A DNA stretch of 64,000 bases from Cordylochernes scorpioides (lineage: Eukaryota > Arthropoda > Arachnida > Pseudoscorpiones > Chernetidae): assembly GCA_030710605.1 (NCBI GenBank), contig CP092872.1:97908874-97972873 (forward strand), written 5' to 3'. Made by a program: the position numbers and the translations under genes. This document shows, in pieces, positions 9,260 through 19,699 of this stretch. A model generated the notes under the pieces. That model was given only the letters and a program-made list of their open reading frames with translations. It was not told where the DNA came from and made no database searches. The first letter of the stretch is position 1, and each line of letters begins with the position of its first letter.

Positions 9260-11869
9260 TTAAAAAACTCCTTTTTGTTTGATCATTACCACACCGTCGT
9301 GAGTGTGGGAATTTTTCAAGAAACTCAAATCTGAATTTTGTTGGTGTTCTTGAAGTTCTTGAGTCGCAATGTTAACAACTGGGAGTCTTGATAGGGCGTC
9401 AACATGAGTTTGTTGCTTTCCAGAACGATGAACGATGTTACATGATTTCGAGGATAAACTAAGAATCCATCTAAAATACTTAGGTTTCGGTTTCTTCATG
9501 GTGAAAAGCCATTGGAGCGCCGCATGATCAGTGATGATTTCAAATGGTTGGTTTTCTATGTATACATGAAAGTGATCAGTTGCTTGTATTACGGCTAGGC
9601 ATTCCATCTCAAAAGCAGAATAATTCTCTTGGTGTGGTTGCAGTGTTTTGGAGTAATAAGCAATTACATGTTCCTCATTGTCTGGACCAATTTGTGTTAG
9701 GATTGCTCCAATTCCATATTTGGAGGCATCTGTATAAACTTTAGAGGGGTAGTCCGGGTTGTAAATAGCAAGGACAGGTTTTTTAGATAGTGCCATTTTA
9801 AGTTTAGCGAATGACTCCTCTACTTCCTCATTCCAGATGAAGGGCTGATTCTTCCGAGTGAGTCGAACCATGGGGAATGAAATTTTAGAAAAGTCCTTCA
9901 CAAATTTTCTGTAATAATTTGCCAATCCCATGAACTGACGAACTTTCTTTACAGTATCAGGTCTAGGAAAGTCTTGAATAGATTTTACTTTTCCTGGATC
10001 AGGTTTTAATTGATTGTGACTGATGATATGTCCGAGGTATTTTACTTCAGTTCTTCCAAAAATACATTTCGACAATTTTAATTTCATGTTGTACTGTCTT
10101 AATTTGTCAAAAACTTTACTAAGAAGCTCTATGTGCTCTTGCCATGTTTTCGTGTACACCAATATGTCATCTTGGAAAGAGCAAGTTCCTTTCCATAATA
10201 ATTCACCTAGAATATGTTGGATTATCCTTTGAAACGTTGAAGCAGCATTTTTTAAACCAAAGGGCATCACTAAAAACTCATAATGACCATCGTTTGTGAC
10301 GAATGCAGTTTTTTGAATAGATTGCGGGTCCATTTCGATCTGCCAATAACCCCATGCAACATCAAGGGTAGAGAAGAATCTGGATCCATGCAATCGATCA
10401 AACATGTCCTGTATGTGAGGTAGGGGCTGCCTGTCATCCAGTGTGATCTCATTAAGACGTCTGTAATCAATGCACATCCTTTTATTTCCATCCTTCTTGG
10501 GAACCATAACAACAGGAAATGCCCAAGGAGAATCTGAAATTCTTATTAACTTGTGTTCGAGAAGTTCTTTAACTTGTTCAGCTATCTCTTCATACTCTTT
10601 TAGAGGACGACGATAGGGTCTAAGAGAAATTGGTTGTTCACTTTTCGTGATGATCTTATGTTGTATAGCTACTTTTCCCAAATCAATAGCATGCTGAGAA
10701 AATACATTCCTATTGTGTTCAAGTAATTCTTTTAATTCATGTTCTCTTATCTCTTCTAGATGATTTACAAGAATTGGATTTTGTAATCCATCAAATTTGG
10801 TGTAAATTGTTTTGTCTTTGACATCTATTATAAGATTAAAAAGAGATGCAACATCTAATCCGATCAAGAGTGGATATTTAAAGTTCTTCATTACATGGAG
10901 AGTTACAGGTTTAATTAGTTTATCTATTCTTACCTTGGTCTGAAGGCTTCCACATGTCCTGGTAACACCATCCGCTTGGCTGATGTGAATGTCTGAATTT
11001 GGTTGAAGTTGAAGACGGGTTCGCTTGGACAATCGCCAATTGATTATTGATACTGTTGCTCCAGTATCCACAAATGCTTGCGCAGGAATTCCATTTACTT
11101 CAACACTTATGTTGATAAGCTTGAAAGCTCCTTGTGTAGGGGTATTTGTCAAAGTACTTACATTCAACAATTCCGGGGCTCCGCATACTTGTTTCACTGA
11201 AGTGTTTTGATTAGGCCTATCCTTTTTATAATTAGGATCATAATCCTCACAATCTGTGACCCAATGTTTAATTTTTATTCCCTTTTTCGAACATATTGGA
11301 CACCAGAATGGGCAAACATTTTTTCTATTATCATTATTTTTTGTCGCGAGATGTATTTTGTTTTTAGGCTTAAACTGAATTGAAGCCCTATTTTGTTCAA
11401 TTGAAGCTGCGATATGGAACCATTTCGTGGTGTCAGTTGGCTGTGCAGCCACAATTAAATCTTTCCAATCATTTGGAAGTCCGTCTGTTAATAAATGTAT
11501 TTTTTCCTCCTTCGTTAGATGGGTTTGATTTAACAGGCGAATTTTATCTTGAAAATAATTTTCTATTGATTCTTCTCGTTTTAATCTTCGATGTGATGCT
11601 GAGACAATTGGATTTGCGTTGTATGAACCAAATCTTTGAATCAACTTTTCCTTTACAACTTCCCATCTTTTTATTGCAGGATTTGAAATAATCTCGTCTG
11701 CATACCATTCAAGTGCTGAATCTGTCAAGTAGTACATAAGATTTTTGATTTTTTCATCTTCTTTTAAAGAATTATTTTCAAAATCATATAATTTGATCCA
11801 TGACTCAGGCCTAATTGCCGACTTCGAGCCGTTGAATTTTTGCAACCGGTTGTTTGGATTTTCCGCCAT
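9260..11869 (-). CDS. Gag-protease-RT-RNase H polyprotein of Gypsy-type element
   Basis: 869-residue Gag-Pol from an ATG 33 nt inside the 5' LTR. In order: capsid-like Gag (residues 1-170, with WYADEI and FGSYN), a zinc knuckle spaced C-x2-C-x8-H-x4-C (190-207, longer than the usual C-x2-C-x4-H-x4-C), aspartic protease DTGA (268-271), RT (roughly 400-600, KKDGNKRMCIDYRRLN, MPFGLKNAASTFQR, active site FQDD in place of the usual YxDD), and RNase H (VYTDASKYGIGAIL, then ITDHAALQWL and HVDALSRLP). Gag and Pol are one frame, with no frameshift. It ends at TAA 9260-9262, just before integrase. Apart from that stop it appears undamaged. Confidence 0.93.
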   Translation of the reverse strand: MAENPNNRLQKFNGSKSAIRPESWIKLYDFENNSLKEDEKIKNLMYYLTDSALEWYADEIISNPAIKRWEVVKEKLIQRFGSYNANPIVSASHRRLKREESIENYFQDKIRLLNQTHLTKEEKIHLLTDGLPNDWKDLIVAAQPTDTTKWFHIAASIEQNRASIQFKPKNKIHLATKNNDNRKNVCPFWCPICSKKGIKIKHWVTDCEDYDPNYKKDRPNQNTSVKQVCGAPELLNVSTLTNTPTQGAFKLINISVEVNGIPAQAFVDTGATVSIINWRLSKRTRLQLQPNSDIHISQADGVTRTCGSLQTKVRIDKLIKPVTLHVMKNFKYPLLIGLDVASLFNLIIDVKDKTIYTKFDGLQNPILVNHLEEIREHELKELLEHNRNVFSQHAIDLGKVAIQHKIITKSEQPISLRPYRRPLKEYEEIAEQVKELLEHKLIRISDSPWAFPVVMVPKKDGNKRMCIDYRRLNEITLDDRQPLPHIQDMFDRLHGSRFFSTLDVAWGYWQIEMDPQSIQKTAFVTNDGHYEFLVMPFGLKNAASTFQRIIQHILGELLWKGTCSFQDDILVYTKTWQEHIELLSKVFDKLRQYNMKLKLSKCIFGRTEVKYLGHIISHNQLKPDPGKVKSIQDFPRPDTVKKVRQFMGLANYYRKFVKDFSKISFPMVRLTRKNQPFIWNEEVEESFAKLKMALSKKPVLAIYNPDYPSKVYTDASKYGIGAILTQIGPDNEEHVIAYYSKTLQPHQENYSAFEMECLAVIQATDHFHVYIENQPFEIITDHAALQWLFTMKKPKPKYFRWILSLSSKSCNIVHRSGKQQTHVDALSRLPVVNIATQELQEHQQNSDLSFLKNSHTHDGVVMIKQKGVF

Positions 11870-11881
11870 TTTTTTTTCCGT

Positions 11882-11899
11882 ATCCTGTCGACTGCGCCA
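11882..11899 (-). promoter_or_regulatory. Primer binding site, tRNA-Ser type
   Basis: On the - strand TGGCGCAGTCGACAGGAT starts 2 nt inside the 5' LTR. Its complement ends CGACTGCGCCA, which fits the 3' end of arthropod tRNA-Ser, the primer used by Drosophila 17.6/297-type elements. The tRNA assignment rests on recall of that 3' end. Confidence 0.75.
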
Positions 11900-11901
11900 A
11901 A

Positions 11902-12215
11902 TGCCACGTTTTTATTTTTAAAACGCTAATTTTAGTTTGGTAAAACTTTATTTTTAAAGTTTATTATTTTAAAAGTGAAATGTTTGTTAATGAAATAGAC
12001 ATTTTGCCTAAACTCATTTATTGCTGCTTTCTTTTACAAGCCATTTGTTTATGTCTATTTTTACATATCGTTTTTATTGAGTTTTTACTAATTTAGTATG
12101 TACATCATTGACTTTTAATGAATGGAAAATAAAAATGAAAATAAACACATGAAAAATTAAAATAACATTTTAAAGGAATTTATGTACAATTGAAAATTGT
12201 TTCTGTAACGTCTCA
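11902..12215 (-). repeat. 5' LTR of the Gypsy-type element
   Basis: 314 bp, identical by eye to 7900-8213, followed by the AACT target duplication. Promoter and polyadenylation functions are expected by position. Confidence 0.95.
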
Positions 12216-12340
12216 AACTAAACACACAAACACAACAATAAAATGTAACACACAGACACCACAATCATACCAAACACAACAATCAAACAAAACACACAAA
12301 CACGCCAATAAAACAGACCACACACAATCCCAACATGTAA
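12216..12340. repeat. ACACAAACACAACAATC minisatellite, right of LTR element
   Basis: Continuation of the array at 7610-7899. The first ~90 bp repeat the last ~95 bp before the left LTR, so the period at the insertion point is about 95 bp. Confidence 0.75.
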
Positions 12341-12423
12341 ACATTTCATTTTAAAGAAAACATAATAAATGGGGAAATGTATTCGATCAAGTGGAGAATT
12401 AAGAAAATATAAGAAATATACGT

Positions 12424-12830
12424 TGTAACCCCGAGTAAACCGACTTGAAAATAAACTGGCAGTCGTTCGTAGAGATGAGGCGTAAGTGGTGAGAACTTAC
12501 CCAAACGTGGACAACAAGAAGCAGAGGCAGGGCTAGATGTTAGCACCGAGCGGGTCGGAGACAGCCCACGGGACAGAGGTGGAGGCCATGATACAAACAT
12601 GGAAGCCTAACACCGAGATAAGGAGAGAGAGCCAGAGGCTGCCTGTGTATATGGACACTCTGTATCACACTCCGAGCTGACACTGCTGTGTTTACCCTGG
12701 GCGGGGTCGCCTATAAAAACCCCAGGAAGGGGGCCCCTTCCTAGGCGTCGGCTATGTATGTCCTTTGACTCTGCCTCGTAGCTGTCCCCAGACCCACTCT
12801 ATTGCTGTTATTATTCTGACGTCATCATTT
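12424..12830 (-). repeat. GC-rich dispersed repeat, possible solo LTR (copy 1)
   Basis: GC-richer than its surroundings and related to 13473-13954: both carry CTGGCAGTCGT/CTGGGCAGTCGT, CAACAAGAAGCAGAGGCAGG/CAGCAAGAGACAGAGGCAGG and CTAGATG in the same order. Each has a TATA-like site (CCTATAAAAACCCC here). No reading frame is seen. The LTR interpretation is tentative. Confidence 0.45.
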
Positions 12831-13080
12831 TGAGTTTGAATATAAATAAGGATGATACAGGTTATATTAATGAAGATATAGCATATCATACAAAATAGAC
12901 GAGGTGGTAACAAATAGAAGTAGTGTATATTATAACAGGAAGGTATGATCTTAAACTAATGACTTTAACTCAACTAATTAGAAGATATGTGAAATATAAT
13001 AATAGTGTTATTATATTACAATATAAAATATACTACATATATAATAAGAAGAAAAAAGTATTTCTTGAACCCTAAACTGA

Positions 13081-13300
13081 AAGTTTCAGATGGATTGCGC
13101 CATATATTTGAATAAACATAAAGCATGTGTTCATTTTTAATTCCAGAATATTGGGAAAATATTTATATATATAAACCTGCGCGTTTCAAGCTGCCAATCT
13201 TCGTCAGCGTGGTGCAGGCTGTGATTCAACGACAAAAAATGTTGGTCTTGAGGCTTCCTGAATAATCAAGGAATTTAAGTTTATTTAGGTATTCAAGGAT
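13081..13300 (-). repeat. Decayed copy of hammerhead-bearing repeat family A
   Basis: On the - strand it keeps the core CTGACGA (13201-13207) preceded by the stem I strand ACCACG, then a changed stem II (AAG...CTT) and GAAAC (13183-13187). The 3' stem I strand is lost. Flanking family A landmarks remain (CAGATGGATTGCGCCAT, ATTCCAGAATATTGG). Confidence 0.65.
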
Positions 13301-13472
13301 ATAAAGGTTAGTGGAGGTATGCTATTTTCTTATTTTAGCACCTCATCACCTACATAGTTTCTAATTCAGATTTCTCATAGGGTTTGTGTTTCAGCAAATT
13401 TTTATCCTTAAATACCCAAATCGTGATTTCTTTATATAAAAATATATTTGAAACGAAAGATATATATATATA

Positions 13473-13954
13473 TGTAGTAATCCCGATGTGGAATGTACTG
13501 GGCAGTCGTGGTAGTGGGTGCGTGATGGGATTCCCGCACTGGGACAGCAAGAGACAGAGGCAGGTCTAGATGGTAACTCCAAGAAGGTAGAGGTAGACCA
13601 CGGACGAAGACAGTCGGACCACGGGCGCCGCGGATGCCTACATCGCGGATAGGGGTGAGAGACCCGACCGTATGACGGCGTCGCTCTGAAAACAACTAAC
13701 TGAACAACTAATTTTGTCCCAATCTTGGGGGGCTTTTATATGAGACGCTCGCAGATGGCGGAGAGTCCTGATTGGTTCCTGTAAAATCACGCCACCTGTC
13801 AGGCGCCGGGTTGTTTATTACGTCTGGCCACCTGTTCGGCCACCTGCTGACGGGGGGATTGAGCTCATTATCATAAACACCTGTTCGTCTGGTCCATGGC
13901 GTCGTCTGGACTACCTCTACTCCTTTTGTTTTATTTGTCACTTCTATTGTTACA
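13473..13954 (-). repeat. GC-rich dispersed repeat, possible solo LTR (copy 2)
   Basis: Related to 12424-12830. On the - strand it would begin TGTAACAATAG and end CGGGATTACTACA, giving TG...CA ends, with a TATA-like CATATAAAAGCC at about 13736. No matching target duplication was found, so the boundaries are provisional. Confidence 0.45.
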
Positions 13955-14239
13955 ATTTTGATACATATTTTTATATAGATATGGGGTTATAATAAATATT
14001 AGAAGAGAGAGAGAGAAGGCTGTGAACTATATTATACTCAAAATATACTACATATATGTATATAATATTCAAAATAAAAAATATTCATTAAGACACTTGT
14101 ATTTATATTTTGAACAAGCATATATACACTGCTGGACATTAAAATTGCTGTACCATGAAGGAAGTACACGACTAAGGCAAATAATTCATTTAAGATGCAA
14201 CATGCTTGGACATCTGAATGTTTATAATACTAATCACAA

Positions 14240-14706
14240 TATGAAAAAAGGCATCTCCTTATCGTGCAACTGTAAGTTGCTGATGGCTTGCGCCATCTAT
14301 CGGAATAAAAATCAACTATTCTCGTTGATTTTTAATTATTCCAGAATTGGCCAAATACAACATCACATTTGTACTATTTTTTCACATTGTGTCGCGGTCT
14401 AACGCAATTCTGGCCTTAACTACCTATTTCATGATTTTTCGGGATGCCTTGAATGACCAGTTTTTTGGTCGTTGAGGTACAGCTTGCACCCCGCTGATGA
14501 GGGCCAACAGCCCGAAACGCGTCCGTGGTTAGCTTTTCTTGATTAATCAAGAATGGGTATTTGGCCAATTCTAGAATATTTAAAAATCAACGAGAATAGT
14601 TTATATTTATTCCGATAGATGGCGCAAGCCATCAGCAACTTTCAGCCTTTTTTCATAATTATGCACCTTATCCCAGTATATTATCACATTTGTACTATTT
14701 TTTCAT
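14240..14706 (+). mobile_element. Hammerhead-bearing repeat, family A, copy 1
   Basis: Composite: 14240-14357 is a reverse-oriented 3' part of the repeat, joined directly to a forward unit (14358-14706). In the forward unit a 23-bp segment (ATCACATTTGTACTATTTTT...) occurs at 14362 and again at 14683, 321 bp apart. The hammerhead lies between them at 14488-14529. About 90 bp further on is ATAGATGGCGCAAGCCATC, shared with the other copies. The 3' end (TTTTTTCA, 14705) is the same end point as the fragment at 41425-41538. No protein is encoded. Confidence 0.75.
14488..14529 (+). ncRNA. Type I hammerhead ribozyme, family A
   Basis: Core CTGATGA (14494-14500), stem II GGGC/GCCC with CAACA loop (14501-14513), GAAA (14514-14517), minimal stem III within the palindrome ACGCGT, and predicted cleavage after GTC at 14523. 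Stem I is ACCCCG (14488-14493) with CGTGGT (14524-14529), one C-T mismatch; the copy at 46962-47003 has a fully paired stem I. Such short stem III motifs usually work as dimers in tandem transcripts (known of metazoan type I hammerheads). Confidence 0.8.
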
Positions 14707-16212
14707 AATAACAATATATATAGAAACATGTATCAGTGACCTAATCTAAAGTCTGTTGAAAACGAAAATTTTGAAAGTTTTTTTTTTTTTTTTGTAATAA
14801 AATTTAATATATTTTACATTTTGGCTACTTTTGAAACGGTCTTGTTATGCCTAGAGTGGAAAAAGTAGAAGCTTCAGTTTTGGAATTTGACCGTGGCTGA
14901 GAATCATATCCTAACCGGCCTGTGATATTACGGCTCGGGTTCGTTGAGATCATATGTACGTTATAATAATTAAGTAGGTCCATACAGAACATCAAGTAGA
15001 ATCTCTATGGCTTTCTGTGACTACCGCCCGTTAGGTCAAGCTTCCTGTTTGATGGCCCTGCAAGATCGTTTCACCACATTAGGTCATGGCAACATCGCCT
15101 GCGTATAAAAGATCTGTCAGAACGTCAAACATTCTTGAGGTCCATTGAAACTGCAGAAGAAACAGAATCGTCTATAGTGGTGGATCTAAACGGAGGATAC
15201 TGGATCCTCTCTGTAAAATCTACGATCTATATTCATCACTAGACAGTTTTATTAGTGTACGAGACACCGATTAGGAAGACTAATGCTTGCCTCAATTCGT
15301 CATCGTCTTACAGGACCATTACCTGAAGTGATGGTTTTGAATTACACATCTTAGTCAGCTTTAGTTGCATATCTGGTGATTTGTAACACCACCGTTACAT
15401 ATCTGAAAATTTGTGACCTGTAGCTTCAACCTATATTTTGAAGCCTACGCGCTATCTGACTAAATAATAAGGCAGAATCTCATGTTGTTAATGCCTTGAT
15501 GGACTTCCTCTAACAGAGAGGTTCATAAATCGCCCTGCCCATCACGTTCATCATATATCTCACCAATGGAAAACATCTTATGCGTATTTTCTGAAAGTCA
15601 CGCTATCCTTCTCTAAATGATTCAAATGATGAACTATAGCCCAGAATGTTGAAGCCACATGGACCTCTGTACCGACAAACTCCATCAAACTGTGTTCCAA
15701 TCAATATCCAGCTGAATTATCTCTGTTTTTGCAGGCAGAGACAGCTATTCTGAATACTCATTTCAATCATATAATAATTCAAAGAAGAAAATTGCTAATA
15801 TAAACAATATACTCTATCAATATACACACAGTATGAGTATGTCAACCTGCATATATCTAACATGTATGTTTTCAAATTTTTAGGTGAATGATGATGTGCA
15901 TTTGTATAAATATATATCTTAAATGTCGGCGTTTTGTTAGTTAGTGTGATACTCCCATCGTTGATAGGTCTGAAAGCTTGAGAAAATAAAAGTTCAAATA
16001 AGAAAATCAGACCTGAATGCTTTGAGCACACAGTATATGCTCAAATGAATATATTTCCGCTATTTGCATATACCTTTTTGTTTAGCAACCTTAATGGCTA
16101 GAAAATTTTAAATATATAAACACAATTTTTTATATAAAAAGATGTATAAGTGTGTGATGGCAATATTTTTGTGTTAAGAAACCCCTCAAAGGAAACTAAC
16201 CCATTTATTTTA
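14707..16212. other. Intergenic, no gene recognised
   Basis: Contains a T16-18 run at about 14780. The stretch 14880-15720 is less AT-rich and may be old transposon DNA, but no conserved protein motif could be read in six frames. The rest is AT-rich. Confidence 0.5.
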
Positions 16213-16368
16213 AAGGAATTCAATGTGATGGAAAAAATTGGCGCCCTTTCGCCACGCGAAAATTGGAACTGAGGTGTTATACAATCGGTCAATGGACGGG
16301 TGGGTATATAGGCACCGCTGGTGGTTCCAGGGCACTACACTCTACTCCACTACCGTAGGAATACAGCC
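16213..16368 (+). promoter_or_regulatory. Core promoter and 5' UTR of RR cuticle gene 2
   Basis: TATA box TATATAG at 16305-16311, 64 bp before the ATG. The block GGAATTCAATGTGATGG, CCCTTTCGCCACG, GGACGGGTGGGTATATAGG and CCGTAGGAATACAGCC is nearly identical to gene 1's promoter. Confidence 0.65.
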
Positions 16369-19119
16369 ATGTACTCCCTGGTAAGTCCACGGCTAACTGT
16401 CTCCTTGGTTAGATAGATGATTTGTTGCCTTATTTTTCCAGTTCTTCTATACTGTGAGGTTCAATAGAATTTTGACGAATCATTACTTATATTTAAAAAT
16501 CAACAAATATAATAAAATTGTTTTTGAGGGAGCAACTTATATTTAAAAATATTTTATTAGAAACATATAAGCATTGCCATTTCTCTTTGTGACTACAAGT
16601 TGAGAAAGGGCAAATATGATAAAAATAAATTTCGAAAAAATGTGCAATTTAAAAAAATAAATCTATTTAGGCATTTATATTTGGGACATATTCAACAAAA
16701 TTGAAGTTTTGATGTTATTTTAAATAATGGATTATAATTTTAGTTGATATTATTGAATAATTTTAATCTACCATTTTATATTTAAGCGACACCGTTCTGT
16801 GTCCCTCGATGGTTCTCGGAAAACATTGAAAATATTCGCATATGCAATATTTGTCTATGCAACATCCATTATATATATATACTGATACATTTATACTTCT
16901 ATATTATTTATTTAAGCACTCACTTACAATATAAAATGCTAAATATTGATACTCGAAAAATATTTCCAAATTTAAAATAGGGTTTTAAATTAATATTAAA
17001 AATGTTTTAGAATACAAATATTGTGTGTGGCAGACGAGCCTTGCTTTGTGCCTGATGATGGCGATGGTTGCCCTTGGTTACCACGGAGATGATCATCATC
17101 ACGAGGAACATCATCATGTAAGAATTACAAGTTTTTAACTCCTCACACACAAACACGTTTTCGTGTTCTCCAACATGCACATATTGGACTTTTATAATAA
17201 TTAATCATTCAGCAATATATTTGAGGAAGGTGGACAGTAACTTGAGTATTGTCAAACATATGGATCTTCTGAATCTTATTGACATGGTCACAGTATGGAA
17301 TGACATGCTGTGGGATGTTCTTTATTGACAAATCCATCAGAGGTATACTCAAAGGAACAAACCTAGATATTGGTTTTACTTTTCAAAACATTAAAAAACT
17401 CTCTTAATGATCGTTTTTCATTTATTTGAACATTTACAAATGCTTCCAGATCATATAAAAAGGGAATGACTTGAAATTTATACTGAAATGCATATGTTCA
17501 AAGATAGCATTCTACATTCAAACAGTGAAAATTGGTGTGAAGAATGTTGGAGCATTTATCATCCCATTATCAACATAATGGTTGGAAATTTTGGGCAATA
17601 AATATTTCTATCAAAAGAGGTAAGACAAAATAGACAAATAGAGAAAGAGAAAGTAATACACGGTCTCTTTATATATCGATTTCACCAGAAACATTTTTAC
17701 CCAAAACTTCCTCAAAGTTGTTCCTGATTGCAAACTTCCTTCTTATCTCGTGATGCTCCAAACAAATTCGGTTTGAAGCCGTTTTCACTGAAGATTCAAT
17801 TAATCCACTTAACTAGTTTTCTCTCGTTACTGATTCCTCCTAATCACAGCCATAAATCTTTCTCTAATACTATCACATTATCAAATTTTCACCTATTTAC
17901 ATATCGTTAATTTTATCAATACTGCCATCTCATTTGTACTTATGCATCTTAAACTCTACCAGATATTTCTATAGCCAACTTTAATGCTTCTACTGAATGG
18001 GCAGTGTAGTATTTCTCTACAACGATAAAAATTTATTGATGAGATTATTGGTTATTAAATAATAATATATATTGAAGATGGCCTTAACTATTTACAAAAA
18101 AATATTGTTTTAAAGTGCGTTTTTTTTTTATTTTAGCTAGCATTTTGACTTACTTTGATGGTAAAACCCGTTCTATTCTTTATATGGGATCATCTAAAAC
18201 AACAAATTCGGTCATTATAGTACAGCTTTCACCAGTTTGACGAGAGTTAATAGTCTGAGCACGTAAATGTTATGGTTCATATATTGGAACAAAAATAATT
18301 CAAGAGATAGTTGATATCCATTTTTAAGGATACTGGTAAGTGCACCATATGGCTACACATTTGGAAAACAGTTGGACTAAATGCAAGAGCTCTATTTGGT
18401 TGTTTGAACTCATTGATGAGTTTGACCTTTTCCAAAATTTAAGGGCCATTAAAGCGGGGAAAAGTGCTCAATGCTCGATCCCAAATCGTGGTCAGTGAGA
18501 ATACATGCTCCTACCTACTCTCTATGTTTAACTCATCTTCCTTTATTTCAATTAGCAATTGAGTTAGAAACAGTTTAAGATCAAGACCACTACCTTGTTT
18601 GAATATTAACATTTATCTGTTTAACAGCAATGAATATCCAATTTAAGTGAGAACCTCTCTAAAGAAACCAACCTTTCACAAGCGACTACCCTGGTTTGGA
18701 ATATCAGATGGTTCTATTAGAGAGATTGTCTATGATACGTGTGAACACTGGGTTTCCAGAAAGCCCATCCCTACCACTTCGAGTACAAGGCTGACAATGT
18801 CGGCCACAAGGGCCACCACGGCGGCTCCCACTACCGCCATGAGTCCGGGGACGGCCACGGCAAGGTCCACGGCTCCTACGGCTATGTGGATGAGCACGGC
18901 AACAAGAGGCACGTGGACTACGTTGCCGACGAGCACGGCTTCCACGCCAACGTGAAGACCAACGAGCCCGGCACGTCTAACCAGCACCCTGCCTCTGTCC
19001 ACGTCGAGCATGAGGCTGGTCACCATGGATACCAGGGCGAGGGTGGTCACCATGGTTACCACGGTGATGATGGTCATCATGGTTATCATGGCGAGGATCT
19101 CCACGGTTATCATCACTAA
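16369..19119 (+). CDS. RR-type chitin-binding cuticle protein, gene 2 (3 exons)
   Basis: Secreted chitin-binding exoskeleton protein, recent duplicate of gene 1. Exons: 16369-16380 (MYSL, donor GTAAGT), 17034-17117 (acceptor GTGTGTGGCAG, donor GTAAGA) and 18760-19119 (acceptor GGGTTTCCAG), phase 0, 151 residues. Exon 2 gives the signal peptide TSLALCLMMAMVALG and the DDHHHEEHHH cluster. Exon 3 starts KAHPYHFEY, carries GSYGYVDEHG, VDYVADEHGFHANV and TNEPG, and ends in GHHGY repeats. Exon 3 differs from gene 1 at only a few residues, whereas the introns are largely unalignable by eye; this suggests strong purifying selection or gene conversion on exons. A likely poly(A) signal is at 19681. Confidence 0.88.
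18320..18500 (-). mobile_element. Diverged SINE family 2 copy in intron 2 of gene 2
   Basis: GTGCACCATATGGCTACACAT, AACAGTTGGACTAAATGC and AAAGTGCTCAATGCTCGATCC follow the order of the better copy at 23105-23410, with many differences. Confidence 0.45.
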
Positions 19120-19680
19120 TAATCATCACTTATGATATAAACAGAACTTGGTCGCAATGGAATACGGATGAATTATGCTTAATTTATTTTTTACAATTTT
19201 AACTACTTCCATTTTCTGTACTATTTATTTGAGTCTCTATTATTATATGTTTTCACACAATCTACAAATCATTGCAATTTTTAAAAATGTATATGACTCT
19301 TATTTTAAGGAAAATGCAGACTGAATGCTGTGTTTGTTTTTCTACCTTTAGGAATGTGGTTAAGGAGATTTGTAACTTCTTATAACAACTATATCATTGT
19401 CAAAGATGATGTGTTGGGCTTTTTAAATTTGATTAATTATTTATTAGGTGTTGTTATATTATTTGAATTCGTATATGATGATTTAACTTTCTATGTACAA
19501 AGGTGTATAAATGTTCAATTTTCTTTCTTCTCTTTTCCCCTTTTTTTGGTGTCAATACTTGTTTGCCTTTAGAAATGATTTTTCTGTTAAATATCATTTC
19601 TCAAAGTATTCAGTATATTTTGTAAATTTGTTTATATATAATACATTCATGTATATTTTGTATATATATATATGTGATAT

Positions 19681-19686
19681 AATAAA
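19681..19686 (+). promoter_or_regulatory. Candidate polyadenylation signal of gene 2
   Basis: AATAAA in GTGATATAATAAAA, the same context as 6410-6415 in gene 1's 3' UTR. Confidence 0.5.
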
Positions 19687-19699
19687 ATTTATTTTCATA

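Larger units (their letters stand above)
7900..12215 (-). mobile_element. Ty3/Gypsy-type LTR retrotransposon, complete, young
   Basis: 4316-bp element on the - strand: two 314-bp LTRs (TG...CA ends) that read identically, flanked by a 4-bp target duplication AACT (7896-7899 and 12216-12219). It has a tRNA-Ser-type primer binding site, a polypurine tract, and one gag-pol reading frame in the order capsid-like, zinc knuckle, protease, RT, RNase H, integrase. That frame is broken once, by a TAA at 9260-9262. Integrase after RNase H is the Ty3/Gypsy order. No envelope gene is present. Identical LTRs mean very recent insertion. Confidence 0.95.

Noticed and set aside
9226-9262. Programmed frameshift between RT and integrase
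   Set aside because: The TTTTTTA run looked slippery, but the frame downstream of the TAA is the same as upstream, so a frameshift is not needed. Only readthrough or mutation explains it.
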